Shown: positions 11,238 to 24,052, counted from the first letter of the stretch. The stretch: DNA of 64,000 nt from Oscheius tipulae (GCA_037178975.1 JASJZH010000003.1:9238001-9302000); one strand, 5' to 3'. Program-made: numbers and translations. The notes: generated by a model not told the origin, from the sequence alone.

Positions 11238-13284
11238 ATGGGTAGGCGCCACCGGCGTTCCAAGGTGACCAGGGTCGTGAACCTCGTCAAAAAAATCATC
11301 GCCTTCTTTTTTTCACATATTGGACTCTGTGCCTTGGTGAGTTTTCTCTGTCCCCTCTCTCAATACTCCCTTCAGGTAGTAGGATATGCAATGTTGGGAG
11401 CTGTAATCTTTCAGGCTGTCGAGGGTCCACATGAGGAAATGGTGAGTACAAAAAATGATGTAAGACGCTAGGAGTTAGCTAGACTTATGGCTACAACCTT
11501 GTTGAAGAATGTATAATTGGAAAATCATGTTTTGAGCACAAAAGTTACACATTAACAGTCGACTCCGGCGCGCTGACTCTCTAGCAGTTGCGCGCCGCGC
11601 CAAATTTCTATATCCTTCTGACGAGGGGCTCAGCCCCAGAAACTTATTTTATCGTATTTTTAACACTAAGTACATCAAAATGAGACCAAACAAGCTCGAA
11701 ATGTGTTAGGTTCCTAGGGTATGAGATTCATCGATACTCTAGTGATGAGAACGTTGAACTTTCCGAGAGAGCGCAATCAATTTCTGATTTTATGCGTTTA
11801 CTTTCAGATCCAATCCGAAGTGACAGCAGCTCGTGGGAAAGCGGTCGATGTGATATGGAATCTCACCTACAGAGTGAATCGTCTGGACGAGAAGCAGTGG
11901 AAGCAGACAGTTTATGACGAGGTGAGCAATGGTTTCTGTCTCTTTATCTCTCTGTCTCTGTCTCTTTGTCTTACTGCTTCTCTATCTTCATGTCTCTCTG
12001 TCTATCTGTCTCTTTCTCTCTTTGTCTTTCTGTGGTTCTCTCTGTCACAAACAGACGTACCTTCAGGTGAAACGCTTCCAAAAGAAGTGCCTGGAGAAGA
12101 TCAGGAAGGGCTATGACGGCCGAGAGTTCAAAGAGTCAGCTCAATGGACCTTCACAGGATCTTTTCTCTACTCTCTGACAGTAATCACGACTATTGGGTA
12201 CGGGAACACTTCCGGTAAGTATTTACTTGTCTACTTACATTCAAACCTTAGCTAAAACTTATATGGGTAAGACTCTGACAATGCTGTACGCGATCATCGG
12301 GATTCCGTTGATGCTTCTCTTTCTCACGAACATTGGAGATGTCATGGCCAAAATATTCAGGTAAACTTGTGACCATTGCGACACAGAGTCACAGGAAAGG
12401 CGAGAGACAGAGAGATAGTGGGACAGAGAAACAGAGAGGTAGAGAAACAAAACAACGAAGATGCAGAGAGATAGAGAAACAGAGAGATAGAGAGACATTT
12501 AGATTTCTCTACGCTCAGTCAATCCGCCTGAAGTATCGTCTCATACTCTGGCACAAGAAGAGAAAAGCAGCCAAGATCCGAAGAGCCAACTCGCTGGTCT
12601 CTCGACTCACACGAGCCCATCGGGTCAAGGCTGATAGTTCCATCGACTCTTTCGGTATGGGTCGCTTTTTTCAAACTAAAACTTGGTTCAGATCTAGGTG
12701 GCCCAGATGTGGAAGACCTGCTGACGGCGAGGGTAGAGATGGAGCAGCTAGAGGTCAAAGAGACGGCACAGGCACATTTAGAGAGAATCACTGTTCCTCT
12801 GTCTCTCGTGGTTTTTACCATGTTTGCTTATCTGATTGCTGGTTAGTTGACTGTCTCTCTACCTTTCTGTCTATTCACCCACCTACTCGTGTCTCTGTTT
12901 CTCTGGCTCCCTGTCTCTCTAGCTCAGTGTTTCTCTATTTCACAGTCTCACAGTCTCTCTCTATCTGTTTCTGTCTTCTATACAAGTATACCGTTTCCAG
13001 GCACAATCCTATTCGCCTTCTGGGAAGGGTGGACTTCCCTTGCCTCCTTCTACTTCTGTTTCATCTCCCTAACTACCATCGGATTCGGAGATCTGTTTCC
13101 TGGAGCCTCGGTGGGCAAGGACTCACAGGACAAGCTGATAGTCACCAGTGTCTATCTCCTATTTGGAATGGCCCTTCTGGCTATGTGCTTCAATCTGATG
13201 CAGGATGACATTGTCCAGAAGGTTCGGTGGCTTACTCAGAAGAGTAAGGGACTATCGTCCAATGACGAGGATGGTACTCCTTGA
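11238..13284 (+). CDS. two-pore-domain K+ channel, TWK/K2P family (8 exons, 377 aa)
   Basis: Exons 11238-11336, 11376-11441, 11808-11921, 12055-12214, 12252-12360, 12503-12654, 12692-12841 and 13001-13284. Seen: a short basic cytosolic N-terminus; M1 (GAVIFQAVEG end); an extracellular cap helix region; first selectivity filter TTIGYGN (about 138-143); M2 (LYAIIGIPLMLLFL); a basic cytosolic loop; M3 (SLVVFTMFAYLIAG); second filter TTIGFGD (about 308-314); M4; a short Ser/Asp-rich tail. This M-P-M-M-P-M order is diagnostic for K2P leak channels of the plasma membrane. The nematode TWK family is large and I cannot assign a member. AATAAA at 13303-13308, about 95 bp before the acceptor of the next gene. 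Introns 3, 6 and 7 carry pyrimidine hexamers, intron 5 the purine orientation. Confidence 0.95.
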
Positions 13285-13467
13285 AGATATTACGGTTACT
13301 TCAATAAAAAGTTCTTTATTGCTTTGGGCATTAGGAAACGTTTCCAGAAGCAAACTTCAAAACTTTAAAAAAAAAGAACTAAAGATTTTGTTTTATCAAT
13401 TAGGGCCAAGTCATTGTGACCCCGTCAGCGTTCCAAGGAACGTCTGCTCTCGTCTTGTCAAGGCAAA

Positions 13468-14500
13468 ATGGTCGACGCTCTGGAACCGATGAAGAAGATC
13501 GAAGAGGAAGAGAGAGAAGTGGAAGAGAACGTGATGGAGGTGGATCCGGAGGCCAAGAAACTTGATTTGACCCGTACCCGCTTCCGCAAGATTGAAGGTC
13601 TCGACTTTCTCAAGCAGGTAGGCTACTGTCTCTCTGTCTCATTCTATCATCTTCCAGATCGAAAGCCTGACTCTGCGCTGGAATTTGATCAAGAAGATCG
13701 AAGGTCTGTCCTCCCTGACGACTCTGCGAGTCCTGGATCTCTACGACAACCAGCTGGAGAAGATTGAGAACCTCGACAGCCTCGTCAATCTGGAGACGCT
13801 GGATTTGTCCTTCAACCGGATCGAGCGCATCGAGGGTCTGGACAAGTTGACTAAGCTGAAGACTCTGTACCTCGTCCACAACAAGATCTCCCGCATCGAG
13901 GGTCTCGACCAGCTGACGGAGCTCGAGTACCTGGAACTTGGTGACAATCGGATCAAGCGCGTCGAGAGTCTCACCACGAATGTCAACCTCAAGCGGCTCT
14001 TCCTCGGGGCCAACCAGATTCGTAAAATGGAAAACTTTGGTCATCTGAAGCAGCTCGAGGTCCTCAGCCTTCCCGCCAACATTATCGTCCAGATTGACGG
14101 TCTCGAGGAGCTGCCCCAGCTCAAGGAACTCTACCTCACCCAGAACGGCATCCAAAAGATTGGCGGCCTCGAGAAGAATCTGGCCCTGGAGATCCTCGAT
14201 CTCAATCAGAACCGTCTCGAGCAGGTCAGCGGTATCGCTCAGCTCAAAAATCTCACGGACTTTTGGGCCAAAGCCAACAAGCTCGATGACTGGAGCTGGC
14301 TGGACGAGCTGCAGCTGCTGCCCCGTCTCAATGTTGTCTACCTTAACTTCAACCCCTTCTCCGAGAGGGATCCGAACTACAGGGCCAAGGCTGTCCGTCT
14401 TCTGCCCCAGATCACTCGCCTCGATGCTGATCAGTGTCGTCTCGAGACCGCCGTCCGTGCACCTCCTACCGTAGCTTCTGTTACTACTGTCAATGTTTAG
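13468..14500 (+). CDS. sds-22: SDS22, leucine-rich PP1 regulatory subunit (330 aa)
   Basis: Exons 13468-13617 and 13658-14500. After a Glu-rich N-terminus come about eleven tandem 22-residue SDS22-type LRRs, with the recurring pattern L..L.L..N.I..IEGL..L, and a C-terminal LRR cap (NPFSERDPNYRAKAVRLLP). Length matches the family. SDS22/PPP1R7 binds protein phosphatase 1 catalytic subunit and controls its maturation, targeting and mitotic activity. A possible trans-splice acceptor (TCAATTAG, ending 13403) follows the upstream poly(A) signal by about 95 bp, as in nematode operons. AATAAA at 14520-14525. Confidence 0.97.
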
Positions 14501-14709
14501 ATCCGGGTTCAAACATTCAAATAAAGGCTTGTTGTGACAGAGAGAGACAGAGACAGTGGAACAGACTATGGAGCGACAGTCATTTCTCTAACCCCATCTC
14601 TCTTGTTTCTCGAAAAGACTACCTTACTGATCAGTAGCACTGTTTACAACCATCCTTATCGTCTCACTGTCTCTCTCTCTGCTGATCAATATCGTTCACC
14701 AGATCAGTC

Positions 14710-17700
14710 ATGACCCCTCCCGTGCCCGAGTGTCTCTTCACAGCTAGTAAGTTCGATCCCTATAGCCCTTTTTCAAACTGCGGACTTCAGCCTCGAACCG
14801 CCGGAAAATAGATTGCCATGCCCACGTGCTACCGAAAAACATTCCCGACTTTGCAAAGGTTCGTCCCCGGGATCTGATAGTCTCTGAAGGTCTCAGTCCC
14901 CCCCAGAGGCGTATAGGACGACTTTGATTGCCGTAGTGACGTGGCGGCGTGGCAGAAATTGGCCAAATCTCGCCGGTCTAAGTCGTCGCTTCGTAGAGTC
15001 CGGCCTCTGGCGGACCAAATCGACCTCCAAACTTGGAAAATACACCTCGTAAAAGTCGTTAGGCTCCGGACGGCGGCCGGAAGCCGATGCGCTTATATGG
15101 AAATGTGAAGACAGCCAAGAATGGGCAGAGAAAACTAGAGGAACAGAGAGACAAAGAGACAGAAAGATAGGGAGACAGGAAGACAGGGAGACATAGCGGC
15201 TCTTTCAGCAATTCGGCTACGGAGGCTTCATTCGCCTTGATCACCGCGATGACGGGAAGACTTACATGATGCAGGACGAGAAACTGTTCAGAGTGGTCGA
15301 AAAGAACTGCTTTGAGACAGAAGCGCGACTGGAGGACATGGATAGGGCGAAGGTCAATGTCCAGTGTCTGAGCACTGTCCCTGTCATGTTCAGCTACTGG
15401 GTAAGTTCTGTCTCACTGATTCAGTGTCTCACTTATTCCCTGTCTCTGCTTCTCTGACCCTCAGTTGCGCTGTCTCTCTATTTCTATGTTTCTCCGTCCC
15501 TCTACCTCTCTGTCTCTCTGACCAGTCCAGTCCTTTTAGGCCAAGCCAGCCGACACCGAAACAGTGGCCCGATTCGTGAACGACGACCTGGCCGAGCAGT
15601 GCCGCAAGGCTCCTGACCGTCTGGTGCCCTTGGGAACACTTCCAATGAACAATGTATCCCGAGCAATTCAGGTCGGTTGCTCTCTCATTTTCCTCTTCTT
15701 TTCTACTCGATTTCATTAGATCCTCCCCAGCTTCAAGTATCTCTCTCTTTATTCTATTTTGAGCACCGACATGTATACCCGTCGTGGCTGAGATTTCACG
15801 GCCCTCTCTCTAGCTCTCTCTGAAAAGACATATATCATCGGTTCCGGTGGGGCTGGAGGAAGGGGAAAATATAAGTGAAGGGCCAGATTGGATTGAGCAA
15901 GATGGGTTCAGGGGAAGAGGCACATAGACAAGAGCTGTGGGGGCAGTTATGAATGGGTCGGTCATTTTAGGAGGCGATATCTCAGAGCCCTTAGCACCCA
16001 AGTATAGCAACCTGTATAACGTTGGAATCCTTGTTTCCAGGGCTTTCAAATGTTATATAGATGATATAGGTTATTGTAAGTTTCCGAATGTACATAGAAC
16101 GCTAACCTTCTTTCAATCAGCCTCTGAGGCCTCCTAACGCGCGTGACCGACCGCCGTATATCATGAGGAATCTCTAGTCATTAGTGGGAGATCGAAGGTA
16201 GTGATTCCAGTAGAGGATGTTAAAGCAGCAGAAAAGAAACGGGAAGGAGAAGGAGGAAATCGTGTCGATTTTCTTCGCCAGGGCGTCTCGACGCTGTTTT
16301 CGGGAGCACATTGGGGTGACAGATTCTAGGGGAATGTCGTCCAGGGCGGCGGACATGGAGTGAGGTTCGCATGAACATCTGGAAGAATTGGAAGTGACAG
16401 AGACAGAGACAGAGACCCACCGTCCTCCAAGACTCCTGACTGCTGAAATGATATTCCCATTGAGCCCGAACCCCGGTGGAATGTACCCATAGTCGTTGTC
16501 TCGAAGGGACAGCAGCGCTGATTCTTCCTCACAGACTGGCTTCCTTCTGGAAGTGTCTGGATCTAGAGACGGAAACAGAGATACCTGTGGAGAGTGTTGG
16601 AGGTACTGTGATATCCCGGAGTAGGTGGACTTTTCTGTGGAAGTGGCGGCGGAGTACTGACCACATTCGTTGGTGCTCCTGTTGACGTAGTTGACTCGTC
16701 CTCCCTTGATAAGTAGCCGACCCAGGCCAATTCGAGCAGAGAACAGAACACAAAGGTCATGCAGCTCAACATCCAGACATCTAGAAGAAATTTGTATTTG
16801 TTTTCTGGGAAAAGGTATGAAGGTCATGGGTGTTTTGCACCGGAATTGGAGCTAGAGTAACTATGGAAAAAGGTCAAGTACTCAAGTGAAATGTAAACAG
16901 ATGGACAAGAGTCTCTGTCTCTGTCTCTATAGCTCTATCTGTCTCTCTGTTGTCTCTGAGTCTCTGTCTGTTCGTATCTCATTGACTCTGCCTTTCTGTT
17001 TCTCTGTCCTCTGTCTCTGTCTCTTTGTCGCTTTCTGACCCACCAATAGCCTTGACGTAGGAGACCCTTGGCAGATTCCTGATGATATTTCCAAACTGGA
17101 AAGTCATTGCCAACAGAGAGTTGACTCCGAGCATCGTTCTGGCCGGAATGGCTTTTGATCCCAGAGCGAAGGAAATCCATGCTATAAATTGACAGATTCC
17201 TTTCCGCGATATACAGATGTAATGAGGTTCGTTAGCCCCATTGGCTCCCCTCCGTTTCCTATGCGGATGCGCCATCTCTACAAAGCGACGCTCAATAGCT
17301 CTAGGCTAGGGAGGAAGGAAAGCCGCATCGAATTCCACCTCGACTCTTCGGGTGGTCTCCCATCAGGAATTTGGCTTTTGGTGGAACGAGAAGAGACAGG
17401 GAGACAGAGAGACAGAGAGACAGAGAGACCGAGAGACAGAGACACAAGGACGGTAACTGGCGTGACCGAACAACGTAACTCTGTTTCTCCTAAAAACGTT
17501 CTGTCACAGTCTCCCTGTTAACCTGACCCATAACCATCCTACCTTCCCCTTCAAAACGTGACGTGTTTGTCCCCCGGTCGCAATTCGCGTTTCCACCCCT
17601 CTGATTCAATTGTGTCCCCGGGTGCCTTCTTCTTATTTCTGGTTCACATAGTATCTAAAGTCGCCCCGTTTCGTCTTCTGGCAGAGCCGGAGGGGTCAAG

Positions 17701-18747
17701 GCGTTGAAAAATTGATGCGTGCCCGTTTGAATAATTCTCGACACATGGCGCCTGGCAGTAAAGGAAAGACACTCGCTAGACTGGCATGGAATGCCCGATT
17801 TGGAAAAAGCGGGACTCGGATTTATTATGATCGTTCATGGTCCCGGAAATTGAGGGATACTGTACTTCCTTAAGTTATTTTAGACAGAGATACCGTTTTG
17901 CCATTTTCAAAGGCAATAACTCACAGATACAGATGGTCAAGTAGGTCGGTAGATACGCTTGTAGAATGTACCAGCCGGCTCTTCTTTTAAAATGGAACAT
18001 CATGGTCAGTTCGTGCCAATAACCAGCTGGATAGGGCTAGAAAACGAGATGGTATGGGAAGGAAAAACCCCACCTCGGTGTTCCGAACATTTTTGATATC
18101 CACCAGCTCGTAGTCGGCCAGCTCCATCTTCTCGCGCATCTTACTCACACCTGACGGGGCCCAGGCCATTTGGACTTCATCCGTGTTATAACTGGACAGT
18201 TTTATGTTTCAATATGAATAGGAAGAGCAGCTTGTTCGTTGGCTTGAAAATACGATCGCGTACGACGCAATATTGCTTACTAGTTTCAAATTTTGGCGCA
18301 AGTTCAGTGTTCATGAGTTTTCAAAGTTTTTCTCGCACCAAATAAGTAATTTTTAGTTTTTTGCTGTTTTAGAAAGTTGTCGAGGGGATGAAGGTTTACA
18401 ACTTTGCAGAACGTGACAAGTTCAAAAAATTGGGTTTCCGCGCCGATAATGACCGAGAAAAATGCGGTCTCGGGCTTTGGAGCAAAATGATAATTTTCTA
18501 TCTATCTAACGATTCAAAAAGTCAAATACGTGTTTTCCCACAAACAACAGTAATACAAGACCATTGAACTCACTTAAAACTCTCGAAGGTCAACGAGCAG
18601 GTCACATTGTCGAATGGGAATCTGGTCAAGTCCATCAGGCATGGTCCCTGCAGCTTGAGGCGGTAATTTGTCCAAACTGGAAAATCACTTTCACCTTGTC
18701 TCTCTATCTGTCTTCCCTGTAATAACCCAATCTCCCCGGAGACCCAC

Positions 18748-18788
<41 letters not shown>

Positions 18789-21700
18789 CTCTTGGCTAAT
18801 TAGGAAAAGTTGAATGTGAGAAGGCGCCTCTCCCACGGGGGAACGAACCACATCGATTGCTGAGGGTCGAAACGAAGAGAGACAGAGAGAGAAGAGAGAG
18901 TGAGATGCATGTTTGACCCCAAGAAATAGCTTTTGGACAGGGTTCGGTGATCAAGTCGGTTTTGAGCTGGAAACAGTAGGAATGGGTGTTATACCACCTG
19001 CAGCAGTGCCGGAAAATGCTGTAAAAAGCAAAAGCGGGGTACAGGGAATTGAATGCAGCACCTACAGTTTCCAGAGACCACTGCCACTGAACCATTGTCG
19101 TTTCTCAAATAACTTGGTTCCCGGGTACTTAGAGAATATCCCGCGACTAACTGCGCTATGCTCTTCAAGCCGAGTACCGCTGGTACGATACAATGAGTCC
19201 GAAGTCTGATTACTAGTAGTTTTTGACTTGGGTCTATAGAGAAATGGCCAGGGCTCCGGAACATGTACTCACCTGATCCATTGGCATAGATCAGCAGGAA
19301 GATGTTGGGGAAAGGACTCTTGTGGATGTCGGCCGTCTTCGAGTTGATAAAGCCTATAAGTTTAGAGGACTGAGTACGAGTCAAGTGTTTACAAGAATTT
19401 GGCGTCCAGAGCTTGGCCAGAAAATCGCTGTTTAGAGAGAGATTGTATTTGCATGGGTTCAGACGGGAGTAGTCTAGGGCTGGGTCGAGCCACATTTCGG
19501 AAATGTATATGTCTAGCTGAAAAGTGGGTGTTGTCTCTCTGTCTCTCTACTTCTGTCTCTTTATCTAAGAACCTACCTGAAAGTCACTGGTAATGTCAGA
19601 GATGGTGGTGATCTCCTGTACCCAGACCTCGACCTGGACACTAACTTGACCACCAGGAATCTTGTTCTTGTTGTACCCGTCCATGATCATGTTCAGGAGA
19701 TGAGAGTCGTTGGCACATTGGCGGGTAGCTCTCTCGACCTGAAAGGTAACTGTTTCTGTCTCTCTTTCTCTTATGTCCTCCTGTCTCTCCGTATCTCTGA
19801 TTGTTTATCTCTCTGTATCTTTGCCCATCTGTCTCTCTGGCACGCTATCTCTCTGTTGCTTTGTCTCTCACCTTTGCCGGATTGATCAGTGGCCTCAATC
19901 CACCATGTTCATCCACCTCCCAGTCATAGTTTCTGGACAGTCGCCTCAAATTCCGTGAATTCCTCCTGTACACAGCTTTTCTGAATGAAGTACCCGTATT
20001 GTATCGTCTCTCCCCAGAAACGAACCTTCCGGAACAGGCTATCATCAGAAGGAATAATAGGATCAATCTCAGATGCTGCATCGTTTAGAGCAGCCACACG
20101 GCCGGGGCTGCCAATTCGATCCGAGGGCTGTGTCCTGGTGGGAGGAGTCGAAGGCGGTACACAAGTGTGCGTGTGTTGGGGTGTGGCCTCTTCGAAAATA
20201 CCCGGGAATAGCCTCCGTGAAGCTCGTTTAGGGGTTACGTGGCGACTGGGGATGAGAGAGAAATAGGAGCAAAAGTCACTGTCTCTGAGCTTTTTGAATG
20301 ACCAATCAGTCAGAACAGTGGCTCTAAATAATGTACTACCGTCTTCTGGATTCTTCTATGTTCATGGGATGTTTTAAGGCCCAGAAACCAGCAGTAGTAA
20401 AGGGGGGAGAGAGACTGGGGCAATATACAGTACAAAACACCTAAGCTTACTTCAATCCATCTCCGTCAACATTCTGTCTTGCCTAATGCTACCTGATTCT
20501 GAATATCTGACTCTTTGTCCTTTTATCTCACTGCCTCTGTTTCGCTACCTCTCTGACTTTTCATCTCGCAGACTTTCGGACTCTCCGTCTATCCGTCTCT
20601 CTGTTTCTCTGTTTCATCTGTCTCACGAGCTTACTGTCTGAATGTCCTCTGACATCTTCCGACTCAACTTAGCAACTCTTGCCAAAACGTCCACAGAACC
20701 TTGTCAAGGAACATGTAGGGGTAACTCTTCGTTTAAAGACACCTGGCAATCCTAAGTCTAGGTTAGTGCACCGTAACCCGTTATACCAATGCATAGGCAT
20801 GCTATGTTGGTTGTGGGAGAGAGACTGGTCAGTCGGTCTGACAGAGACACCATACCAAAGAATGAAACTTAATAAACTTGCGTGAACAAAAAAAACCTGT
20901 CAAGTATTAAAGAGAGACAAGATGAAGGAGAGACTGGGAGACACAAATACAGAGAGAGGAAAAAGGAGAGAGAGAGTTTTTTTACAATGCCTCGAGCCAA
21001 GCAGAAGGCCGCCAACTTCTAAAATCGTTCTGAAGGTTCCCACTGTCCTAGTAAAAAGATGCCTTATAGTCTTTTTCACACCCAGAGCATTAAAACGATA
21101 CCCAAGATGACAAGAAAAGCAGTGTTCTCAGAGTCGAGAGACATAGAGACAGAGGGACAGTTTAGGACATTATTGTAAGAAAAGACACTGCCAGAACTTC
21201 TCTTTGGTGAATGCTGGTAGTATATAGGAGACCAGTAATTGTCTCTCTGGCCTTTCTCCCCGTTCCCCCTTGGCATCAGAATTCTACTACAATCCATTCA
21301 AAACACTTATTTTAGGAGGTCAAACGCTGCGTCTCCATGGGTTTCCGCGGCTTTGAAATCGGCTCTCATATAGGAGAGAAGAGCCTCGACCACGTGGACT
21401 TTCATCCCCTGTACAAGGTCTGCGAAGAGTTAGATGCTGTACTGTTTGTGCATCCATGGGACATGGACCAGTGGGGAGGCAGACTCTCGAAGTACTGGAT
21501 GTCGTGGCTGGTTGGAATGCCGGCGGAGACTGCTCAAGCGGTATGGTATTTTATAGAGTCACTGTCATTGTTTCACTTTTCAGATCTGCTCCATCCTGAT
21601 GGGCAACATCCTAAAGCTGTTCCCCCGTCTCCGTTTCTGTTTCGCGCACGGAGGTGGCGCCTATCCGGCTATCAGAGGCCGGGTTGCCCATGGACACCGG

Positions 21701-22478
21701 GTATTAGTTATGTTCTGATCCTATTTATAGCCATCTGCCCTCAGGTTCGTCCCGATTTATGCGCTCACGAATGTGAGCAGAGCCCTAAAGAGCTGGATGG
21801 CATGCTATGGACGGACTCGCTGGTTCACGATCCGGATGCCTTGAGTCTTTTGATCAAGACTGTTGGAAAGGCGAGTTGTGGGAGAGAGTGACAGAGACAG
21901 ACATGGAATGGATAGAGACCGGAGCAGAGCTTGACAGAGAGATAGAGCCTAGCAGTACCAGAACCATACGAGTTCCCAAAGATGGCAAGTCCTGTTCTGT
22001 CAACTCTGATCCCGAATCAGTGTCAGTAGTCCCTTCCCTATGCGCTCTTCAAAGAACCTTCTCGTCCCCGAATCAGCATAATAGTCGGACGGGTTAACAG
22101 AGTTCTTGGGCTAACATTAACCCTAAGTGTTTTCAGCGCGTCGAAAAGTGACAAAAAGCATTAGCCCAGCCTGGGGATCGAACCAGAGTACTTGGGATCC
22201 GTAGCGCTAGCCGACTGCGCCATGCTGCAAAAGCACCACAAGCTGACAAGACACAATAGAAAGCTGACAGTACCCATTTGCCCAACACCTACATCTTTTT
22301 TCAGGACAAGGTAGTGCTCGGCACGGATTATCCATTCCCACTCGGCGAACTGGCCGTCGGACAGGTGGTCGAGGAGTACGAAGACTTCAGCTCGAGGGAT
22401 AAGGACGATCTTTTGTGGTCCAACTGCGTCAAGATGCTCGGTCTCGACGAGTCGGCTCTCTTTTCTCCTAATTTTTAA
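14710..22478 (+). CDS. ACMSD: ACMSD, aminocarboxymuconate-semialdehyde decarboxylase (8 exons, 356 aa)
   Basis: Exons 14710-14746, 14791-14858, 15209-15400, 15540-15671, 21316-21540, 21584-21700, 21745-21870 and about 22305-22478. Amidohydrolase-fold zinc enzyme that decarboxylates 2-amino-3-carboxymuconate 6-semialdehyde, steering tryptophan carbon away from quinolinate/NAD. Seen: metal-binding H-A-H (residues 22-24), [39 protein letters not shown] and [12 protein letters not shown] with the metal Asp. Length and block order match animal ACMSD. Intron 4 (15672-21315) contains a complete antisense ion-channel gene. Intron 7 appears to be GC-AG (AAG|GCGAGT), since no GT donor keeps the frame. 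Stop lies 148 bp from the stop of the convergent p23 gene. Confidence 0.94.
16174..20081 (-). CDS. Cys-loop ligand-gated ion channel subunit, anion-type lgc group (11 exons, 524 aa)
   Basis: Exons, 5' to 3' on the minus strand: 19872-20081, 19577-19738, 19393-19516, 19273-19353, 18574-18676, 18074-18191, 17925-18036, 17044-17181, 16585-16780, 16421-16546 and 16174-16378. Seen: signal peptide ([18 protein letters not shown]), extracellular ligand-binding domain with LWTPNSCFINSK and [11 protein letters not shown], Cys-loop (about C205 to C219, 13 residues between, motif DLTRFPFDN), M1, M2 with a P-A-R start (about 316-318) and LLAMT, M3 after the KAIDVW stretch, a Pro/Ser-rich cytoplasmic loop, and M4. 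The PAR start and KAIDVW linker are typical of GABA/glycine/GluCl-like anion channels, but some nematode relatives conduct cations, so ligand and ion are not assigned. Entirely inside an intron of ACMSD, opposite strand. Confidence 0.93.
18755..18785. repeat. (TC)n microsatellite
   Basis: About 15 uninterrupted TC dinucleotides in a channel-gene intron. Confidence 0.9.
19115..19165 (-). repeat. degenerate tRNA-like fragment
   Basis: Read on the minus strand it shows a weak A-box (ATAGCGCAGTTAGTCGC) and a damaged B-box. Lies in a channel-gene intron. Confidence 0.35.
22162..22228 (-). repeat. tRNA-derived fragment
   Basis: Minus strand: A-box TGGCGCAGTCGGCTAGCGC and intact B-box GGTTCGATCCC, but no clean 5+7 anticodon arm. 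Lies in the last ACMSD intron. Confidence 0.6.
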
Positions 22479-22626
22479 GTGGGGAGCTGCTGACACAATT
22501 TATTATATCACGAAACGTAAAATTGGAAAAGACGAAAATAAACGGGGATTATAATCTTGTGGACGCGGGAGAGAACAGATCAGCTCACAAAAGTGTGGAT
22601 GAGATGATAACTTGCACGGAAATAGT

Positions 22627-24052
22627 CTAGGCCTTTGAAGCTCCCTCTTCGGATTCCTCCAGCTCGGGCATCTCGCCGTCGCTCTCGTCTTCCAGATCGT
22701 CAAGGTCGCCGAGCTCGGGGCCAGCTGAAACCTGGTCATTTTAAGAGAAAAATTTGAATGATCTGCTAATATAGACATTATATTTCGTGGCGGGAGCCAT
22801 TGACACATGTAACGTGTCAGCATTGAATACTTTCATTGAGTTAATCAACCAAGTAATTTTTGGCTGCAAGAGGACAAAAATGGCGTGAAAGAAGATTATA
22901 TGACAGAAACTTGAAAGAGTTTAACACTGAACAAGGACGGCAGATTCGTTTGGCTGGAAAGACGAAACTATACGACGATTTTGCATATAGGGTAGCAGAT
23001 GATAAAACGACTGTCATCGGGAGTTGACATAGACAATATGGTAGATTGACAGGCTGACAGAAAGAGGCTTCTGTGGTAAATGTAGAGACGGGGACTACTA
23101 TTGTCACATAAGGATGCCATGGACAGAGACAAAATGACGTGAACGTACTGGCATGTTGACTAATAGAACATTCAGGAAAGGAGCACCATCTACAAAGATG
23201 TGGAACAGTCCAGAACTTTGCAGGAATCTTCCAAAGGCTGACACGATACACGAGCTTAAGTGGGTGGCTTGTCATCCAGTTCGTAAGGACCAGAAGAATG
23301 ACATGAAAAAGGCAAACGGGACAGAAAGACAGAAGTCTTCAGCATCTTGCCTTTGTATTTAACGCTAGCCCACGCTATGAGCGTCAATGGGTTCCGCAGA
23401 ATCTTCGAGTGGTTGTGATATGAATAGCTCGAGAGACAGGTTGCTCAGCGCTGGACCGAGTTCTTGCAATTCTACTGCTTCTCCAATGGCAACTGACAGC
23501 CCCTCAGGCCAAAAAACACGTTCCAAAATTCGTACCTCCGCCCATTCCTCCCATGCCACCCATCTGGGACATGTATTTGCTGAAGTCGAAGTCGTTCATG
23601 CCCTCAGGAGCTCCTCCGTCGGCGCCTTCCTCGTCCTCATCGACCCATTTGCTGAAGTCGACGCGGAGCCAATGAACCTGAATTTGAGGGTTACAAGAAA
23701 ATAGCGACAAATTTACCTTGGACTTGTCCTTCAAGAGGCGCGGCCACCAGTCGTCGTCCTTTTTCGCGATGCACAGCTCGACGACGCGCGTATTTGACTC
23801 GGCCCGCTTGATATCGTCGGCTTTGACCTCGGCAAACAGCTCCAGTGTGGCTTCGAAGAGGTCGCTGTTGTTCTTCGCCCTAAAGTTTGGATTTTTTATC
23901 GGAAAAATTCATGGTGCTTACTTGAAATGAAGCTTGTTGCCATCAGCAACGGACAGGTCTTGGATAACGGCATCGTCGACGTCGAAGGAGATGAAGACGT
24001 AGGCCTTCTTCTGGCTCCAGGCGACCGTAGGGTGGCGCGGTTGGGTGGACAT
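22627..24052 (-). CDS. daf-41: p23 / HSP90 co-chaperone (4 exons, 177 aa)
   Basis: Exons 23922-24052, 23717-23879, 23536-23677 and 22627-22724. CS-domain beta-sandwich: HPTVAWSQKKAYVFISFDV at the start, then the family block W-W-P-R-L-L-K followed by VHWLRVDFSKWVDEDE, a Gly/Met-rich MGGMGGMGGG segment and a strongly acidic tail. p23 stabilises the ATP-bound closed state of HSP90 and, in C. elegans (DAF-41), modulates longevity and chemosensory signalling. Length fits the family. The last intron (811 nt) holds no recognisable exon but has many TGACA/TGTCA words. Divergent from WRB, sharing a 630-bp upstream region. Confidence 0.95.

Larger units (their letters stand above)
15672..21315 (+). 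other. 5.6-kb ACMSD intron 4 containing a nested gene
   Basis: Canonical GT (15672) to AG (21315) intron, over 100 times the usual size here. It holds the antisense Cys-loop channel gene (16174-20081). Outside that, 15720-16170 and 20090-21310 show only hexamer tracts and unrecognised sequence; a degenerate tRNA-like stretch lies within the channel gene near 19115-19165. Confidence 0.85.
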
